Of a stretch of 35,431 nt of DNA, positions 6,255 to 14,852 are shown piece by piece. The notes under the pieces are model-generated. The model was not told where the DNA came from. It saw only the letters and a list, made by a program, of their open reading frames with translations, and searched no databases. Position 1 is the first letter of the stretch. Every line of letters starts with the position of its first letter. The position numbers were made by a program, and so were the translations under genes. This DNA comes from Chloroflexota bacterium (GTDB taxonomy: Bacteria > Chloroflexota > Limnocylindria > QHBO01). The stretch covers positions 1 to 35,431 of the forward strand of contig JAICRD010000003.1 of NCBI GenBank assembly GCA_025937535.1. Direction: 5' to 3'.

Positions 6255-8474
6255 CTAGCGGATGAAGAGCGGTGCGAGCACCAGGGTGATCGTCGCCAGC
6301 AGCTTCACCAGGACGTGGAGCGACGGGCCGGCCGTGTCCTTGAACGGGTCACCGACCGTGTCACCCACGACTGCGGCCGCGTGTGCCTCTGAACCCTTGC
6401 CGAGCACGTTGCCGGCCGCGTCCTTCAGCTGGCCCGATTCGATGTACTTCTTGGCGTTGTCCCACGCACCTCCGCCGTTGTTGAGGACGGTGGCGAGCAG
6501 GACGCCGGCGATGGTGCCGACCATGAGCAGGCCCGCGACGGCCTCGTGGCCGAGCAGCAGCCCGACGATGATGGGCGTGGCGACGGCAACAACGCCGGGC
6601 AGGACCATCTGGCGCAGCGCGGCCTGCGTGGTGATGTCGACGACACGCGCATAGTCCGGCCGCTGGGTGTAATCCATGATCCCCGGCATCTCGCGGAACT
6701 GGCGCCGCACTTCGATGATGATCGCCTGTGCCGCCGTGCCGACGGCCCGGATGGCAAGGCTGGAGAAGAAGTAGACCAGCATGGCGCCGATCATGGCCGC
6801 GATGAACACGTCCACGTTGGCGAGGTCCACCGACTCGAGCAGCGTCCCGGCCTCGCGCAGGCCGTTCTCGATCTGGCGCTCCAGGATGAGGTTGACCTTG
6901 TCGATGTAGGCGCTGAACAGGAGGAAGGCGGCCAGCGACGCCGACGCGATGGCGTAGCCCTTGGTGAGCGCCTTCGTCGTGTTGCCGACCGCATCAAGGT
7001 TGTCCGTGATCTCACGGGCACCCGCCTCGGCATGGCTGAACTGCGCGATGCCGCCGGCGTTGTCGGTGATCGGGCCGAACGTGTCCATGGCCAGGATGTA
7101 GGCGGTCGTCATGAGCATGCCCATGGTGGCCACCGCCGTCCCGAAGATGCCGCCGTTACGGGCGCCCTCGATGCCGGCGAAGGCCTGCTCGCCGAGCCAG
7201 TGGCTCGCAAACAGGGCGATGCCGATGGTGATGGCGGTCACCGCCGTCGTCTCGAAGCCGACCGCCGTTCCACTGATGATGTTCGTCGCCGGACCCGTCT
7301 TCGAGGCCTCGGCGATCTCGCGCACCGGACGGAACGAGCCGGCGGTGTAGTACTGGGTGATGTAGACGAACGCGACGCTGGTGGCGAGGCCGATGATGCC
7401 GGCGCCGAAGAACCAGACCCACGGCGGGATGCCGTTGTCCGGCAGCTGACCACCGGTGTCCATCATCACGTACGTGGTGAGGGCAAGGCCTGCGACGGAC
7501 AGGATCGTGGTGGCCCAGTAGCCCCGGTTCAGGATGTTCATCGGGTTCTCGTCCTCGCGCCCGCGGACGAAGAACATGGCCACGATGGTCGCCAGCAGGC
7601 CGAAGCCGCGGACGACGAGCGGGAAGAAGATCCACAGCTCCGGATGCGGCCAGTTGCTGGCGACGGCCAGCCCGTAGACCGCCACGCCGAGGATCATGGC
7701 GCCGATGTTCTCGGCCGCCGTCGACTCGAAGAGGTCGGCGCCGCGTCCCGCGCAGTCGCCGACGTTGTCGCCAACCAGGTCCGCCACGACGGCCGCGTTG
7801 CGCGGGTCGTCCTCGGGGATGCCGGCCTCCACTTTGCCGACGAGGTCCGCACCGACGTCGGCGGCCTTGGTGTAGATTCCGCCGCCGAGCTGCGCGAAGA
7901 GCGCCACGAACGAGGCGCCGAAGCCGAAGCCCACGATCAGGAATGGCGCCTCATCGGGATTCGTGAAGCCGCCGAACGCAGCGAAGATCCCGTACACCCC
8001 GAGCAAGCTGAGCGCGACCACCAGGAAGCCGGAGACGGCCCCTCCGCGCATGGCAACCTGCACCGCGCGAACCAGGCTGTGCTGGGCCGCAGCCGCGGTG
8101 CGCACGTTCGCCTTGACGCTGATGTACATGCCGATGATGCCCGACGCCATCGAGCACGCCGCTCCCACGAGGAATGCGATGGCCGTGCGCCAACCGAGGT
8201 CGAAGCCGAAGATGCTCGTGTCGGCCACCTCGCTGCCCTCGACGAGGCTGATGACGGCGCCGATGACGACCGCGCCACCGAGGGCAAGCACCCCGATGGT
8301 CAGGTACTGGCGGCGGATGAAGGCCACCGCGCCCTCGAAGATGATGCCGGCGATGTCGCGCATCGCATCGGTGCCCGTGTCGGCCCGCAGGACGTCCCAG
8401 GCGAGGTAGAGCGCAAAGGCGATGGCGGCGAGCCCGGCGAGCGGGATCACGAACGTGATGGGCTGGAGCTCCAT
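6255..8474 (-). CDS. hppA: Membrane-bound H+-translocating pyrophosphatase (K+-independent type)
   Basis: It couples hydrolysis of pyrophosphate to proton export across the membrane. The 739-residue product has about 16 membrane segments. The substrate site DVGADLVGKVE and the acidic GDNVGDCAGRGADLFES are present, as is the second site GDTVGDPFKDTAGPSLH near the C-terminus. In GNTTKALTKG (Lys near residue 501), Lys and Thr replace the Ala/Gly pair of K+-dependent enzymes, the known mark of the K+-independent class. ATG 8474 is chosen, with GGAGG 5 nt upstream; an in-frame extension to 8540 lacks similarity. Confidence 0.96.
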   Translation of the reverse strand: MELQPITFVIPLAGLAAIAFALYLAWDVLRADTGTDAMRDIAGIIFEGAVAFIRRQYLTIGVLALGGAVVIGAVISLVEGSEVADTSIFGFDLGWRTAIAFLVGAACSMASGIIGMYISVKANVRTAAAAQHSLVRAVQVAMRGGAVSGFLVVALSLLGVYGIFAAFGGFTNPDEAPFLIVGFGFGASFVALFAQLGGGIYTKAADVGADLVGKVEAGIPEDDPRNAAVVADLVGDNVGDCAGRGADLFESTAAENIGAMILGVAVYGLAVASNWPHPELWIFFPLVVRGFGLLATIVAMFFVRGREDENPMNILNRGYWATTILSVAGLALTTYVMMDTGGQLPDNGIPPWVWFFGAGIIGLATSVAFVYITQYYTAGSFRPVREIAEASKTGPATNIISGTAVGFETTAVTAITIGIALFASHWLGEQAFAGIEGARNGGIFGTAVATMGMLMTTAYILAMDTFGPITDNAGGIAQFSHAEAGAREITDNLDAVGNTTKALTKGYAIASASLAAFLLFSAYIDKVNLILERQIENGLREAGTLLESVDLANVDVFIAAMIGAMLVYFFSSLAIRAVGTAAQAIIIEVRRQFREMPGIMDYTQRPDYARVVDITTQAALRQMVLPGVVAVATPIIVGLLLGHEAVAGLLMVGTIAGVLLATVLNNGGGAWDNAKKYIESGQLKDAAGNVLGKGSEAHAAAVVGDTVGDPFKDTAGPSLHVLVKLLATITLVLAPLFIR

Positions 8475-8573
8475 GGATCCTCCGAGTGCGGCCGGCGGCC
8501 TCCAAGTGGGCGCGCTGAACGGCCGGGGTTTGTCGCACACGAAACGCCGGCGGGGGACGGAGCATGTCTCGTG

Positions 8574-8600
8574 CCCGCCAGCGCTGGCGGGCGGATTCTA
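8574..8600 (-). promoter_or_regulatory. Probable hppA promoter -10 box with perfect palindrome
   Basis: A -10-like TAGAAT lies at 8595-8600 (minus strand), with no good -35 box. Just downstream, overlapping the expected transcription start, is a perfect 18-bp palindrome CCCGCCAGCGCTGGCGGG (8574-8591). Its core GCCAGCGCTGGC resembles the palindrome next to the greA -10 box, which suggests a shared operator. A hairpin ending transcription of the upstream gene is the other reading. The leader to hppA would be about 110 nt. Confidence 0.5.
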
Positions 8601-8620
8601 GCAGGTCGCGCCCGGGCGAT

Positions 8621-10663
8621 TCACGGCACCCAGCGCGGCAGCGAGCCGCGAGGGGCGATCTCGGTCCGAGCGCCGCTGGCCGGGTCGACGCGTTCGACCG
8701 GACCATCGGTTTCGCCGCGCTCCAGCACGACCACGAGCGCCGGCTCGCCGGGGGCGAACGCCGCGTCGGCGACGGCCTCTCCACCGAGCACTTCCTCCCC
8801 GCTCGTCGACCCGGAGCGCGCCGCCACGTGCAGCCTGCCCAGGCCATCGACGTAGGCGACCTCGCCCTCCTGGGACACCGCGACCAGTCGCGAGCCGATG
8901 CCGAACGCGGTCGCGGCGGCTGCCGTGCCGGACCGCGCGACACGGAAGACCTGGTCCGCGCGGCCGGGCGCCAGCGGCGTCACCGGCACGTCGAGCTCGT
9001 CGCCGTCGCCCTGACCGGCACCCTGGGTGGTGTGGCCGGTGATGAGGATGCCGCTCGATGAGGGCAGCCACAGCGGCGGCCCGCCGGCGACGAACGGCAC
9101 GACAGTCAGGCGTTCCGCGGCCAGCTCGAGAATGCCGACCGCACCGCTGGCGTCGACGAAGGCCAGCGCCTGCCCATCCGGGGAGAAGCGCGGCGCGCGC
9201 AGGATCGAGGACTCGGCGTCGGCGGTGCTGGGCGACGGCGAGGCGACCTCCGCCGATGGCAGCTCGAGCTCCGTGGGCTCGCCGCCCTCGACCTGCCACT
9301 GCCACAGGCCGCGGCCGGCGCCCGATTCGGCGTCCGCGCGGCCGAAGACGATGCGTTGCCCATCCGGCGCGTAGGCGGGGTCGTACTCGACGCTGGCGGC
9401 GTCGGTCAGGACGCGCCGCTCGGTCCCATCGGCGCGCTGGTAGACGAGGCGCCGCCCGTCGCTGACCACCAGGGAGCTGCCATCCGGCGCGACCGCATAG
9501 TCGAGGACCGGGGCGAGCTCGACGGTCAGCTGGCGCTTGCCGGTGCCATCGGGGTTCATTGCCCACACGTTGGCGATGCCCGCGCGGTCGGTCACGAAGG
9601 TGACCTGGTTCGAGATGGCGGCCACGGGCGCGCCGGTCGTGAAGCTCCACTCCGTGGTTCGACCCAGCCCGCCGCCTCCCGCGCTCGTGACGCCGGTGCC
9701 CAGCGCCACCTCGAAGGTGGTGTTCGCCGGAAGCGGCCCTGACGGCACGAACTGCAGCACGCGGCCACCGCCGTCGTCGGTCGCCTCCTCGCCGGGGAGG
9801 GTCGTGACCGAGACGCTGCCCGCGACATCCGGCGTGATGGTGAGTGCGTCGCCGTCGACGGAGTCGGCGTCGACCGGCCGGTCGAAGACGATGGCAATGG
9901 GCGAGAAGGGCGCCACGCCGTCGATGCCATCGGCCGGCACGAGGGTCTCCACCGCGAGACCGGGTGCGACGGTCGTGAATCGGAGGGAGATCGGCTCGGA
10001 CAGGGCGACGCCGGCGACGTCGGTGGCATCATCCTGGATGCTCACCTCGTACGACGAGCCCGGTCGAAGCGGCTGCATCGGAACGATCTCCAGCAGCTCG
10101 CCGCTCCAGCGCAGCTCGTGAGGGAACGAGGGCCGCAGACGCAGGGCGCTCTCGACGGACGAGGTGTCCATCAGGCTCGAGAAGGTCAGCGCGATCGGCT
10201 CGTCGATCGGCACGTCGGTGGCGGCATCGGCCGGGGACGCCTCGACGAGGGTCGGCCGGCCGGCCGTGCGGAACTCGAACGGCGGCGGCGGCTCACTCAT
10301 CTCGTTGCCGGCAAGGTCGCGGATGCCGGCCCCGAGCTCGAGACGGTAGGCGGCGTCGAGCGTCAGCGGTTCGCTCGGCGTGAAGATCATGGTGCTCCCG
10401 CTCCAGCTCACCGCCCCGTCGACGTCGGGCTGCACCTCAAGCGCCCCGGAGGCGGTGTCCGGCTCGACCGGCTCGCTGAAGACGATCTCGAGGCTGGTGG
10501 TGATGAGCGCGACGTCGGGCTCGCCCTCGACCGGCTGGGTCAGGTTCACCTCCAGCACCTGCGGCGCGCGAGCATCGATCGTGCTCGCGACGTACAGGAG
10601 GCCAGCCAGGACCAACCCTCCCACGCCGATGACGAGGAGGCTGCGGAGGATCACCGACCGCAT
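8621..10663 (-). CDS. Membrane-anchored protein with three Ig-like domains and a TolB-like beta-propeller
   Basis: The 680-residue product has one N-terminal membrane segment (about residues 7-27) and is otherwise extracellular. Three bacterial Ig-like (Big_5/SbsA type) repeats follow at about 35-130, 135-230 and 235-345. Each has the pattern of a possible-divergence FSEPV/FDRPV strand, a FTPSEPL or FVPSGPL strand, and a final FRT/FTT strand. Residues 350-680 carry PD40/WD40-like repeats (NVWAMNPDGTGKRQLT, PAYAPDGQRIVFGR, PRFSPDGQALAFV), a TolB-type propeller. The likely role is binding or sensing at the cell surface; no catalytic site is seen. It starts 21 nt after rpoN and so is probably in the same transcript. 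Confidence 0.8.
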   Translation of the reverse strand: MRSVILRSLLVIGVGGLVLAGLLYVASTIDARAPQVLEVNLTQPVEGEPDVALITTSLEIVFSEPVEPDTASGALEVQPDVDGAVSWSGSTMIFTPSEPLTLDAAYRLELGAGIRDLAGNEMSEPPPPFEFRTAGRPTLVEASPADAATDVPIDEPIALTFSSLMDTSSVESALRLRPSFPHELRWSGELLEIVPMQPLRPGSSYEVSIQDDATDVAGVALSEPISLRFTTVAPGLAVETLVPADGIDGVAPFSPIAIVFDRPVDADSVDGDALTITPDVAGSVSVTTLPGEEATDDGGGRVLQFVPSGPLPANTTFEVALGTGVTSAGGGGLGRTTEWSFTTGAPVAAISNQVTFVTDRAGIANVWAMNPDGTGKRQLTVELAPVLDYAVAPDGSSLVVSDGRRLVYQRADGTERRVLTDAASVEYDPAYAPDGQRIVFGRADAESGAGRGLWQWQVEGGEPTELELPSAEVASPSPSTADAESSILRAPRFSPDGQALAFVDASGAVGILELAAERLTVVPFVAGGPPLWLPSSSGILITGHTTQGAGQGDGDELDVPVTPLAPGRADQVFRVARSGTAAAATAFGIGSRLVAVSQEGEVAYVDGLGRLHVAARSGSTSGEEVLGGEAVADAAFAPGEPALVVVLERGETDGPVERVDPASGARTEIAPRGSLPRWVP

Positions 10664-10684
10664 CGGCGACGCGACCGACGGTCG

Positions 10685-12103
10685 CTAGCGATGTCGGAGG
10701 CGCGCTGGGAGGATCTGCAGCTCGTCGCGGTACTTGGCGACGGTTCGACGTGCCAGCGCGATCCCCTCTTCGGCCAGCGCGTCGGCGATCTCCTGGTCCG
10801 AGAGCGGATGCTTCGGATCCTCGGCCTCGATCATGCGCTTGATCTGGTCCTTCACCCCCAGCGAGGCGGTGAAGAAGTGGCTGAAGGGCACGACCTCGCC
10901 GGAGGGGATCATCACGTACTTCTCGGCGGTGGCACGGCTGACGGTGGACTCATGCATGCCGATCAGCTCGCCGACCTCGGCTCGCGTCAGGGGCACGAGG
11001 TGCTGGACGCCGTTGACGAGATAGTCGCGCTGACGATCCACCAGCGCCTCGGCGATGCGCTGGATCGTGGCACGGCGGCGATTGATGTTGTCGATGAAGA
11101 ACTTCGCGCGGCCCACGTACTGGCGGACGTGCTGCTTCTCGACCTCGGTGGTCTCGTTGCTGCGCAGCTTCGAGCTCAGGCTCGAGTAGATCGGCGCCAC
11201 GCGGAGGCTGAAGCGACGCGACTCGACGACCTCGACGGTGAGCTCGCCGTCGATGTCCCGGATCAGGACGTCGGGCCGGATGATCGGGCGGGAGGCGTCG
11301 GGGCTGACCGCGGCGGTGAAGGCGGCCGTCGGATAGGGATTGAGGTTGCCCTTCACGAACTCCCAGACGCCGATGACGTCGCGCTGGGTGATCCCGACCG
11401 ATGCGGCAACCTCGCGGAAACGGCGTTCGCCGAGGTCCGCCAGGTGTTGCCCGACGACCTCCTCGGCGCGAGCCGGAATCTCCACCTCGCCCTGCTCGCG
11501 CAGGTACTCGATCTGCGCCAGCAACGACTCGGTGATGGAGCGTGAGCCGATGCCGATCGGCTCGAGCCCCTTCATCGCTGCCAGCACTTCCTCGACGTCG
11601 TCGACCGTGACGCCCGTGGCGTCGGCGATCTCGACATCGGTCTGGGTCAGGAAGCCGTTCGAGTCGAGCGCGCCAATGACGTGGTCGGCGACCGGGTGCA
11701 GGCGTGACGGCAGGAGCGCATGCAGGTTCCAGGTCAGGTGGTCCTCCAGCGTGAAGTCGGCCTCGGCCCGAGCGATCGGGTCGAACTCGTCGGCCTCGTC
11801 GCGCAGCCTGGTCTGACCGTCGCCAGGGAGGTCATCGGCGCTCGTGAGGCGACCGCCGTCCTCGGCGTCCTCTGCCTTGCGCGGCATGCACTCGGTGCAG
11901 TAGTTGCCCGCGATCGGGCTGCCGCAGATCGGGCAGGTCGCCTGCTCCTGCATCTCGAGCGCAGGGTTCTCGTCGAGCTCCTGCGCGATCGCCTCCTGGA
12001 GCTCGACGGAGCTCATCTGGAGGATGTAGTTCGCCGCGATCTGCTTCGGGGTGACCTTGACGTGCATCACCGGCTGAAGCTGCTGGCTGATCTCGACGGA
12101 CAT
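10685..12103 (-). CDS. rpoN: RNA polymerase sigma-54 factor with a CxxC...CxxC insertion
   Basis: Sigma-54 directs transcription that depends on AAA+ activators, at -24/-12 promoters. The 472-residue product has a Gln-rich region I (QQLQPVMHVKVTPKQ), the core-binding region, the HTH (LTRAEVGELIGMHESTVSRA) and the RpoN box ARRTVAKYR (451-459). Between region I and the core-binding region it carries four cysteines, C57PIC60 and C69TEC72, which look like a Zn ribbon and are absent from the E. coli or Aquifex proteins. ATG 12103 is chosen over TTG 12115 because GAGG lies just upstream and homologous sequence starts there. No sigma-54 activator is in the window. Confidence 0.95.
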   Translation of the reverse strand: MSVEISQQLQPVMHVKVTPKQIAANYILQMSSVELQEAIAQELDENPALEMQEQATCPICGSPIAGNYCTECMPRKAEDAEDGGRLTSADDLPGDGQTRLRDEADEFDPIARAEADFTLEDHLTWNLHALLPSRLHPVADHVIGALDSNGFLTQTDVEIADATGVTVDDVEEVLAAMKGLEPIGIGSRSITESLLAQIEYLREQGEVEIPARAEEVVGQHLADLGERRFREVAASVGITQRDVIGVWEFVKGNLNPYPTAAFTAAVSPDASRPIIRPDVLIRDIDGELTVEVVESRRFSLRVAPIYSSLSSKLRSNETTEVEKQHVRQYVGRAKFFIDNINRRRATIQRIAEALVDRQRDYLVNGVQHLVPLTRAEVGELIGMHESTVSRATAEKYVMIPSGEVVPFSHFFTASLGVKDQIKRMIEAEDPKHPLSDQEIADALAEEGIALARRTVAKYRDELQILPARLRHR

Positions 12104-12132
12104 CGGACCTCGCAAGAGTGTGGGAAGGAAGA

Positions 12133-12161
12133 ATTATAGGTTCCGGGGCCCGATCGGCCCC
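12133..12161 (-). promoter_or_regulatory. Probable rpoN promoter with overlapping inverted repeat
   Basis: A perfect -10 box TATAAT lies at 12133-12138 on the minus strand, about 30 nt before the rpoN ATG. Immediately upstream is an inverted repeat GGGGCC-GATCG-GGCCCC (12145-12161). It could be an operator in the spacer/-35 region or the terminator hairpin of the phosphatase gene. No convincing -35 hexamer is present. Confidence 0.6.
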
Positions 12162-12168
12162 AAGGCGG

Positions 12169-12810
12169 TCAGGCCGGAGCGGCGTTGACGCGACGGATGA
12201 CCGGCGTGTCGCCGCCGAGGCCGATGAGGCTGTAGCCGGCCGGATCCTGCGCCAGCCGGTCGCGGTACTCGCGCATCGGCCAACCCAGCAGGGCGCATAA
12301 CCGAAGTCGGTTCACGTGGTTGTGAGCCACGACGATCGCACATCGGGCACGGTCCTCCGCAAGCCAGGCCTCGAGCGGCTCGAGTATCGCGAAGGCCCGC
12401 AATGCAACATCCGCGCCACTTTCGCCATCGGGGCAGCGGGTCGCGTACGGGTCCGCCTCCCACGCGGCGCGAAGCTCCGGGTCGCGAGCGTGGCACTCCT
12501 CGGCGGTCAGCCCGTCCCAGGCGCCGTAGTCGATCTCCATCAGCCGGCCGTCGAGCTCGACCGCACGCTCCGGCATCCCCAGCGCCGTCGCGATCGGCGC
12601 GGCCGTCTGGCGGCAGCGGAGTGCGGGGCTGCTCAGCAGCCGCAGCTCGTCGTGGGGCAGCTCGGCCAGTTCGGTGGACAGCGTCTGGGCCAGGCGGGCG
12701 GCAAGATTCGCGCCCTCGGTGGCCAGTGGCGGGTCGTCGCTCCGACCGAGATTGCGGCCCGCGGCCGAGGCGGCCGTGGTCGAGTGACGCACCAAAATGA
12801 GGCTGCCCAT
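12169..12810 (-). CDS. Histidine phosphatase family protein (phosphoglycerate-mutase-like)
   Basis: The family transfers phosphate through a phospho-histidine intermediate; substrates range from 3-phosphoglycerate to alpha-ribazole phosphate and cannot be fixed here. The 213-residue product starts MGSLILVRHST, where RHS replaces the usual RHG. It has the second Arg in SSPALRCRQTA, the acid in LMEIDYGAWDGL and the second His in VVAHNHVNR. ATG 12810 is chosen; it lies only 9 nt from a -10 box, so the mRNA is probably leaderless or nearly so. It is divergent from lepB. Confidence 0.88.
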   Translation of the reverse strand: MGSLILVRHSTTAASAAGRNLGRSDDPPLATEGANLAARLAQTLSTELAELPHDELRLLSSPALRCRQTAAPIATALGMPERAVELDGRLMEIDYGAWDGLTAEECHARDPELRAAWEADPYATRCPDGESGADVALRAFAILEPLEAWLAEDRARCAIVVAHNHVNRLRLCALLGWPMREYRDRLAQDPAGYSLIGLGGDTPVIRRVNAAPA

Positions 12811-12819
12811 GGGCCTGCG

Positions 12820-12825
12820 AGTCTA
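12820..12825 (-). promoter_or_regulatory. -10 box (TAGACT) of phosphatase gene, near-leaderless
   Basis: TAGACT lies 9 nt upstream of the ATG at 12810, so transcription would start at or a few bases before the start codon. It is one of a repeated set of such boxes in this window. Confidence 0.55.
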
Positions 12826-12839
12826 GCCGGGTGGTGCGC

Positions 12840-12845
12840 TATCCT
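12840..12845 (+). promoter_or_regulatory. Possible lepB -10 box (TATCCT)
   Basis: TATCCT ends 30 nt before the lepB ATG at 12876 and would give a short leader of about 24 nt. There is no clear -35 box or Shine-Dalgarno sequence. The evidence is weak. Confidence 0.35.
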
Positions 12846-12875
12846 GTCGCGGCCGTCCCCCGCAGCCCAGGCGTC

Positions 12876-13559
12876 ATGACCTACGTCCCCGACGACACCG
12901 ATGATTCCGGCGCGCCCGCCACCGGCGAGCGCGCCGGTTCGCGCCGTGCCCTGGGATGCGCCTTCGAGATCGTCGAGACGCTCGTCCTGACCCTGCTGAT
13001 CTACCTCGTCATCCACAACTTCGTGGCCCAGCCGTTCGAGGTGCAGCAGACGTCGATGTTCCCGACCATCGCCGACGGCGAATACATCCTCATCGACAAG
13101 CTGACCGTCCGGTTCGACGGCTATCACTACGGCGACGTGGTCGTCTTCAACCCGCCGTCGAGCTCCGGGCTGTCGACCGATGGGGTCCCGTTCATCAAGC
13201 GCATCATCGGCATGCCGGGCGACACGGTCAGCCTGGAGAACGGGCGCGTGTTCGTCACGCAGCCGGGCCAGAATCCCGTCCGCATCGACGAGCCCTACGT
13301 GCGCAAGACCGATTCGGGCGAGACCTCGCCCACGATCTGCAGCCGACCCGATTGCCCCTTGAGCTGGATCGTGGGCGAGCACGAGTACTTCGTGATGGGC
13401 GACAACCGCCCCTCCAGCCAGGACTCGCGCGTCTTCGGGCCGGTCGACGAGGACCTCATCCTGGGTCGCGCCTGGCTGCGCTACTTCCCGCTCGAGCGCG
13501 TCGGACTGATCGAGCGCCCGGACTATCCGGCGTTGGACACGGTGACGGCGGGGAACTAG
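12876..13559 (+). CDS. lepB: Signal peptidase I
   Basis: It cleaves signal peptides from exported proteins at the outer face of the membrane. The 227-residue product has a short acidic cytoplasmic head, one membrane anchor (about residues 29-47) and the Ser/Lys dyad: Ser60 in QQTSMFPTI and Lys108 in FIKRIIGMPGD. The later box MGDNRPSSQDSR is also present. ATG 12876 is chosen because the upstream GTG at 12831 would precede the likely promoter. A short CSRPDC segment could form a disulfide outside. It converges with ndk, 16 nt between the stops. Confidence 0.95.
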   Translation: MTYVPDDTDDSGAPATGERAGSRRALGCAFEIVETLVLTLLIYLVIHNFVAQPFEVQQTSMFPTIADGEYILIDKLTVRFDGYHYGDVVVFNPPSSSGLSTDGVPFIKRIIGMPGDTVSLENGRVFVTQPGQNPVRIDEPYVRKTDSGETSPTICSRPDCPLSWIVGEHEYFVMGDNRPSSQDSRVFGPVDEDLILGRAWLRYFPLERVGLIERPDYPALDTVTAGN

Positions 13560-13575
13560 CCGCGGGTCCGCGTGG

Positions 13576-14043
13576 TCAGGTGCGGGCCGGCTCCTCGGCG
13601 ACGATCCACGCATCGATCTCGCGCTCGTAGGAGACGAGCGCATCGGCCCCGAACCACAGCGCCAGCTCGGCGGCGGCCGTCTCGGGCGCGTCCGACGCGT
13701 GGATGAGGTTGCGAAGGCCACTGATGCCGAGATCGCCACGGATGGTTCCCGGCTCCGCCTCGTTCGGCATCGTCTTGCCCACCATCTTGCGCACCACGGC
13801 GATCGCATCCGGCCCTTCCAGGGCGAACGCCGCCACCGGGCCGGAGGTGATGAACTCGACGAGGCCCGCGTAGAAGTGCTTGCCGGCGTGGACGGCGTAA
13901 TGCTCCTCCGCCATCTCGCGGGAAACGGACAGCAGGCGCAGTCCGACGACCTTCAGGCCCTTGCGCTCGAAGCGGCCGATGATCTCGCCGATGAGGCCGC
14001 GCTGCACGGCGTCGGGCTTGGCCAGGACGAGGGTGCGCTGCAT
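13576..14043 (-). CDS. ndk: Nucleoside diphosphate kinase
   Basis: It balances nucleoside triphosphate pools by phosphate transfer through a phospho-histidine. The 155-residue product starts MQRTLVLAKPDAVQRGL, with the conserved KPD, and carries the active-site His in NLIHASD (usual NxxHGSD form). The C-terminal tail is slightly longer than in the short bacterial forms. Its ATG overlaps the TAA of the upstream gene by one base (TAATG), so translation is probably coupled. Confidence 0.96.
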   Translation of the reverse strand: MQRTLVLAKPDAVQRGLIGEIIGRFERKGLKVVGLRLLSVSREMAEEHYAVHAGKHFYAGLVEFITSGPVAAFALEGPDAIAVVRKMVGKTMPNEAEPGTIRGDLGISGLRNLIHASDAPETAAAELALWFGADALVSYEREIDAWIVAEEPART

Positions 14044-14852
14044 TACGAAGAACGTCTCCCGGTGCGAGTGGATCGGCTCCGGCGGTTCGCGGCGCGGTCG
14101 TAGGCGTCGGTGGCCTCGACATCGCGTCCCGCGGCACGGAGCAGGTCGCCGTAGAGTAGCAGACGCTCCGCCGCCGCCTGCCGGCCGAGGGTCGGCTCGA
14201 TGATCGCGACGCCGTCGGAGGCGAGGGCCGGATCGAGCCGAACCGCGAGCGACATCTCGGAGTCGCCGCGCGCGAGGTCGCCTGCGACATAGGCGACGCG
14301 CGCCTCCTCGAGCCTCGCGCGCCCCGCCGCCAGGCGCTCGTCGTCGGCAGCCGGGCTCCCTTCCCCGTTCGCCTCGGCAGCGGGCTGCGACCATGGCGGC
14401 CGCGCCGGCTCGGCCGGGCCGGGCCGGATGGCGCTCGGCAACGGCCACGCCAGGCGACCCTCGACGCCGCCACGCAGCGCGAATGCCTCGTCGACCCCGA
14501 TGGCGGCCAGCAGCCGCTCCTGCGCGCCGGCCGCGCGATCCGCCTCCCCGGCGTTCGCCAGCGTCTCGGCGTCGATCAAAAGCGCCATGGGCAGACGGCG
14601 CTGCGGGCTCGACGGCCGGATGCCGTCCAGCGCGTGGCGGGCCGAGATCGACCGGCCCTGCCGCCAGAGCGCCTCGGCCAGCAGGAGCCGCAGGGCATCG
14701 GCCTCGTCGTCGGCACCCCCGTCGGCCTCGATCCGTGCCAGGCGTCGACGCAGCGTGCCCTCGGCCAGCGACGAGAGGCCGGCGTCGATCTGGGCGCGCG
14801 CAAGGCCGAGCTCATCGGCGACCAGGTCGATGAGGTGCGAATCGTCGGTCAC
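14043..14852 (-). CDS. TPR-like helical protein, function unknown
   Basis: The 269-residue product is alpha-helical and Ala/Leu-rich. It has repeated helix pairs resembling TPR units (DALRLLLAEALWRQGRSISARHAL; LLIDAETLANAGEADRAAGAQ; YVAGDLARGDSEMSLAVRLDP; ERLLLYGDLLRAAGRDVEATDAY) and a Pro-rich linker in the middle (about residues 135-170). The start is GTG 14852, overlapping the M16 peptidase stop in GTGA; the stop overlaps the ndk start. The role may be scaffolding for the neighbouring peptidase; this is inference. Confidence 0.7.
   Translation of the reverse strand: MTDDSHLIDLVADELGLARAQIDAGLSSLAEGTLRRRLARIEADGGADDEADALRLLLAEALWRQGRSISARHALDGIRPSSPQRRLPMALLIDAETLANAGEADRAAGAQERLLAAIGVDEAFALRGGVEGRLAWPLPSAIRPGPAEPARPPWSQPAAEANGEGSPAADDERLAAGRARLEEARVAYVAGDLARGDSEMSLAVRLDPALASDGVAIIEPTLGRQAAAERLLLYGDLLRAAGRDVEATDAYDRAANRRSRSTRTGRRSS

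Noticed and set aside
6546-8855. Plus-strand ORF of 769 codons opposite hppA
   Set aside because: Antisense shadow of the pyrophosphatase gene; no recognisable domain, low-complexity Asp/Arg/Gly/His composition.
10118-11545. Plus-strand ORF of 475 codons opposite rpoN and the Ig/propeller gene
   Set aside because: It spans two well-supported minus-strand genes and shows only shadow composition.
13560-13575. Terminator between lepB and ndk
   Set aside because: The 16-bp convergent gap has no convincing hairpin with a T run.
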